From Flectonema sp. DT1601 (Eukaryota > Euglenozoa > Diplonemea > Diplonemida > Diplonemidae), in assembly GCA_964019425.1 (NCBI GenBank), contig OZ025833.1, positions 248,001 through 312,000 of the forward strand: a DNA stretch of 64,000 bases. The letters are read 5' to 3'. Positions 63,489-64,000 of the stretch are shown piece by piece (the first letter of the stretch is position 1; every line of letters starts with the position of its first letter). The notes under the pieces are model-generated. The model worked only from the letters and a program-made list of their open reading frames with translations, did not search any database and was not told the DNA's origin. Position numbers and translations under genes: made by a program.

Positions 63489-63682
63489 GGATGGATAAGT
63501 AACTTTTTTTTGACCAAAGCAAAGTACTCTCGAAGACAACTCGAATCAGAATGCAGGTGGGGAAAATTTCAACTCCTTCTTCAGCAGAGCAAGGTTTCCA
63601 CAGCAACAACAATTATCCGCGCCTTCAATGTCCGTTTGTGACTGCTGGCCGACTCAAAGCGTTCGTAGACCGAAGATAGATG

Positions 63683-63717
<35 letters not shown>

Positions 63718-64000
63718 CCTACCCCGCCGATGTACTAGAGCTTACTGAAGGACCCGCGTTTATCTCCTCCTCTGCAAGTATGCCTATGCAAAATCTAATT
63801 TCTTTTTTTTTTTTTTTTTTTTTTTTTCTTCCTCTTTCTTCCTTAGTATTTTCTAAATAAACAACGACAAGTAATACCAGAATCTTCTAAATAAATATGA
63901 CCTAATTAATATATATAATAAACAATAAAAAAATTTTTTTTCAACAATATACTTTGGTGCAGTGGTTTTTGTCACCGTCTGTCTTCTGGTCCACCTGGGT
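63489..64000. other. Unique flank right of the LINE, no gene seen
   Basis: Starts with the candidate target-site copy GGATGGATAAGTA (63489-63501), then mixed-composition unique sequence and two poly(T) runs (about 63687-63717 and 63802-63827), then AT-rich DNA to the window end. No open frame of note. Confidence 0.55.

Overview
The window looks like nuclear DNA of a unicellular eukaryote. It contains two spliceosomal introns that can be fixed by comparing duplicated genes, a fused BIO3-BIO1 biotin gene of eukaryotic type, an ALKBH6-type dioxygenase, a polycystin/REJ-GPS-like membrane protein, very long secreted Ser/Thr-rich proteins, and a full-length non-LTR retrotransposon with a poly(A) tail. 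Non-coding DNA is AT-rich and full of homopolymer runs and small microsatellites. I cannot name the lineage from sequence alone.

Every gene I can support lies on the minus strand, and the spacing is often only 200-600 bases. Many start codons sit 6-30 bases downstream of a pyrimidine-rich stretch ending in AG. That layout fits either 5'-UTR introns or a polycistronic, trans-spliced gene array.

Layout from left to right: (1) 1-1508 holds a gene cut by the window edge and a small secreted Cys-containing protein. (2) 1509-7173 is gene-poor and homopolymer-rich, with a 5'-truncated LINE 3' end at 5023-5255. (3) 7174-18763 is a compact gene block: a tail-anchored protein, the BIO3-BIO1 fusion, a tandem pair of GH87-type alpha-1,3-glucanase-like genes (one missing a predicted catalytic Asp), a secreted DUF547 protein, an ALKBH6-like protein and an Arg/Ser-rich protein. 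(4) 19243-48703 holds two giant uninterrupted genes: a protein of about 4,900 residues with a SLSLPT-type Ser-rich ectodomain and REJ/GPS-like and membrane segments, and a secreted protein of 4,453 residues built from about 66 copies of a 63-residue repeat. (5) 49385-53227 is an SNF2-like helicase of 1,280 residues. (6) About 53455-63488 is a GC-rich, apparently full-length LINE on the minus strand.

The LINE is the standout. Its single 2,840-residue ORF reads, in order: signal-peptide-like start, zinc fingers, OTU cysteine protease, more zinc-finger-like Cys/His, reverse transcriptase, CCHC plus restriction-like endonuclease, a complete-looking USP/UCH (C19) deubiquitinase, RNase H-like segments around two viroplasmin/RNase H1-N hybrid-binding domains, and an acidic then basic tail. 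Two unrelated deubiquitinase folds in one retrotransposon polyprotein is the most likely undescribed system here. Its upstream region carries a dimeric tandem repeat that may be a promoter array. A near-identical 3' end elsewhere in the window shows the family has moved recently.

The secreted genes (two giant Ser/Thr-rich proteins, two GH87 enzymes, DUF547 and the small Cys protein) together suggest a cell-surface or wall and feeding gene neighbourhood.
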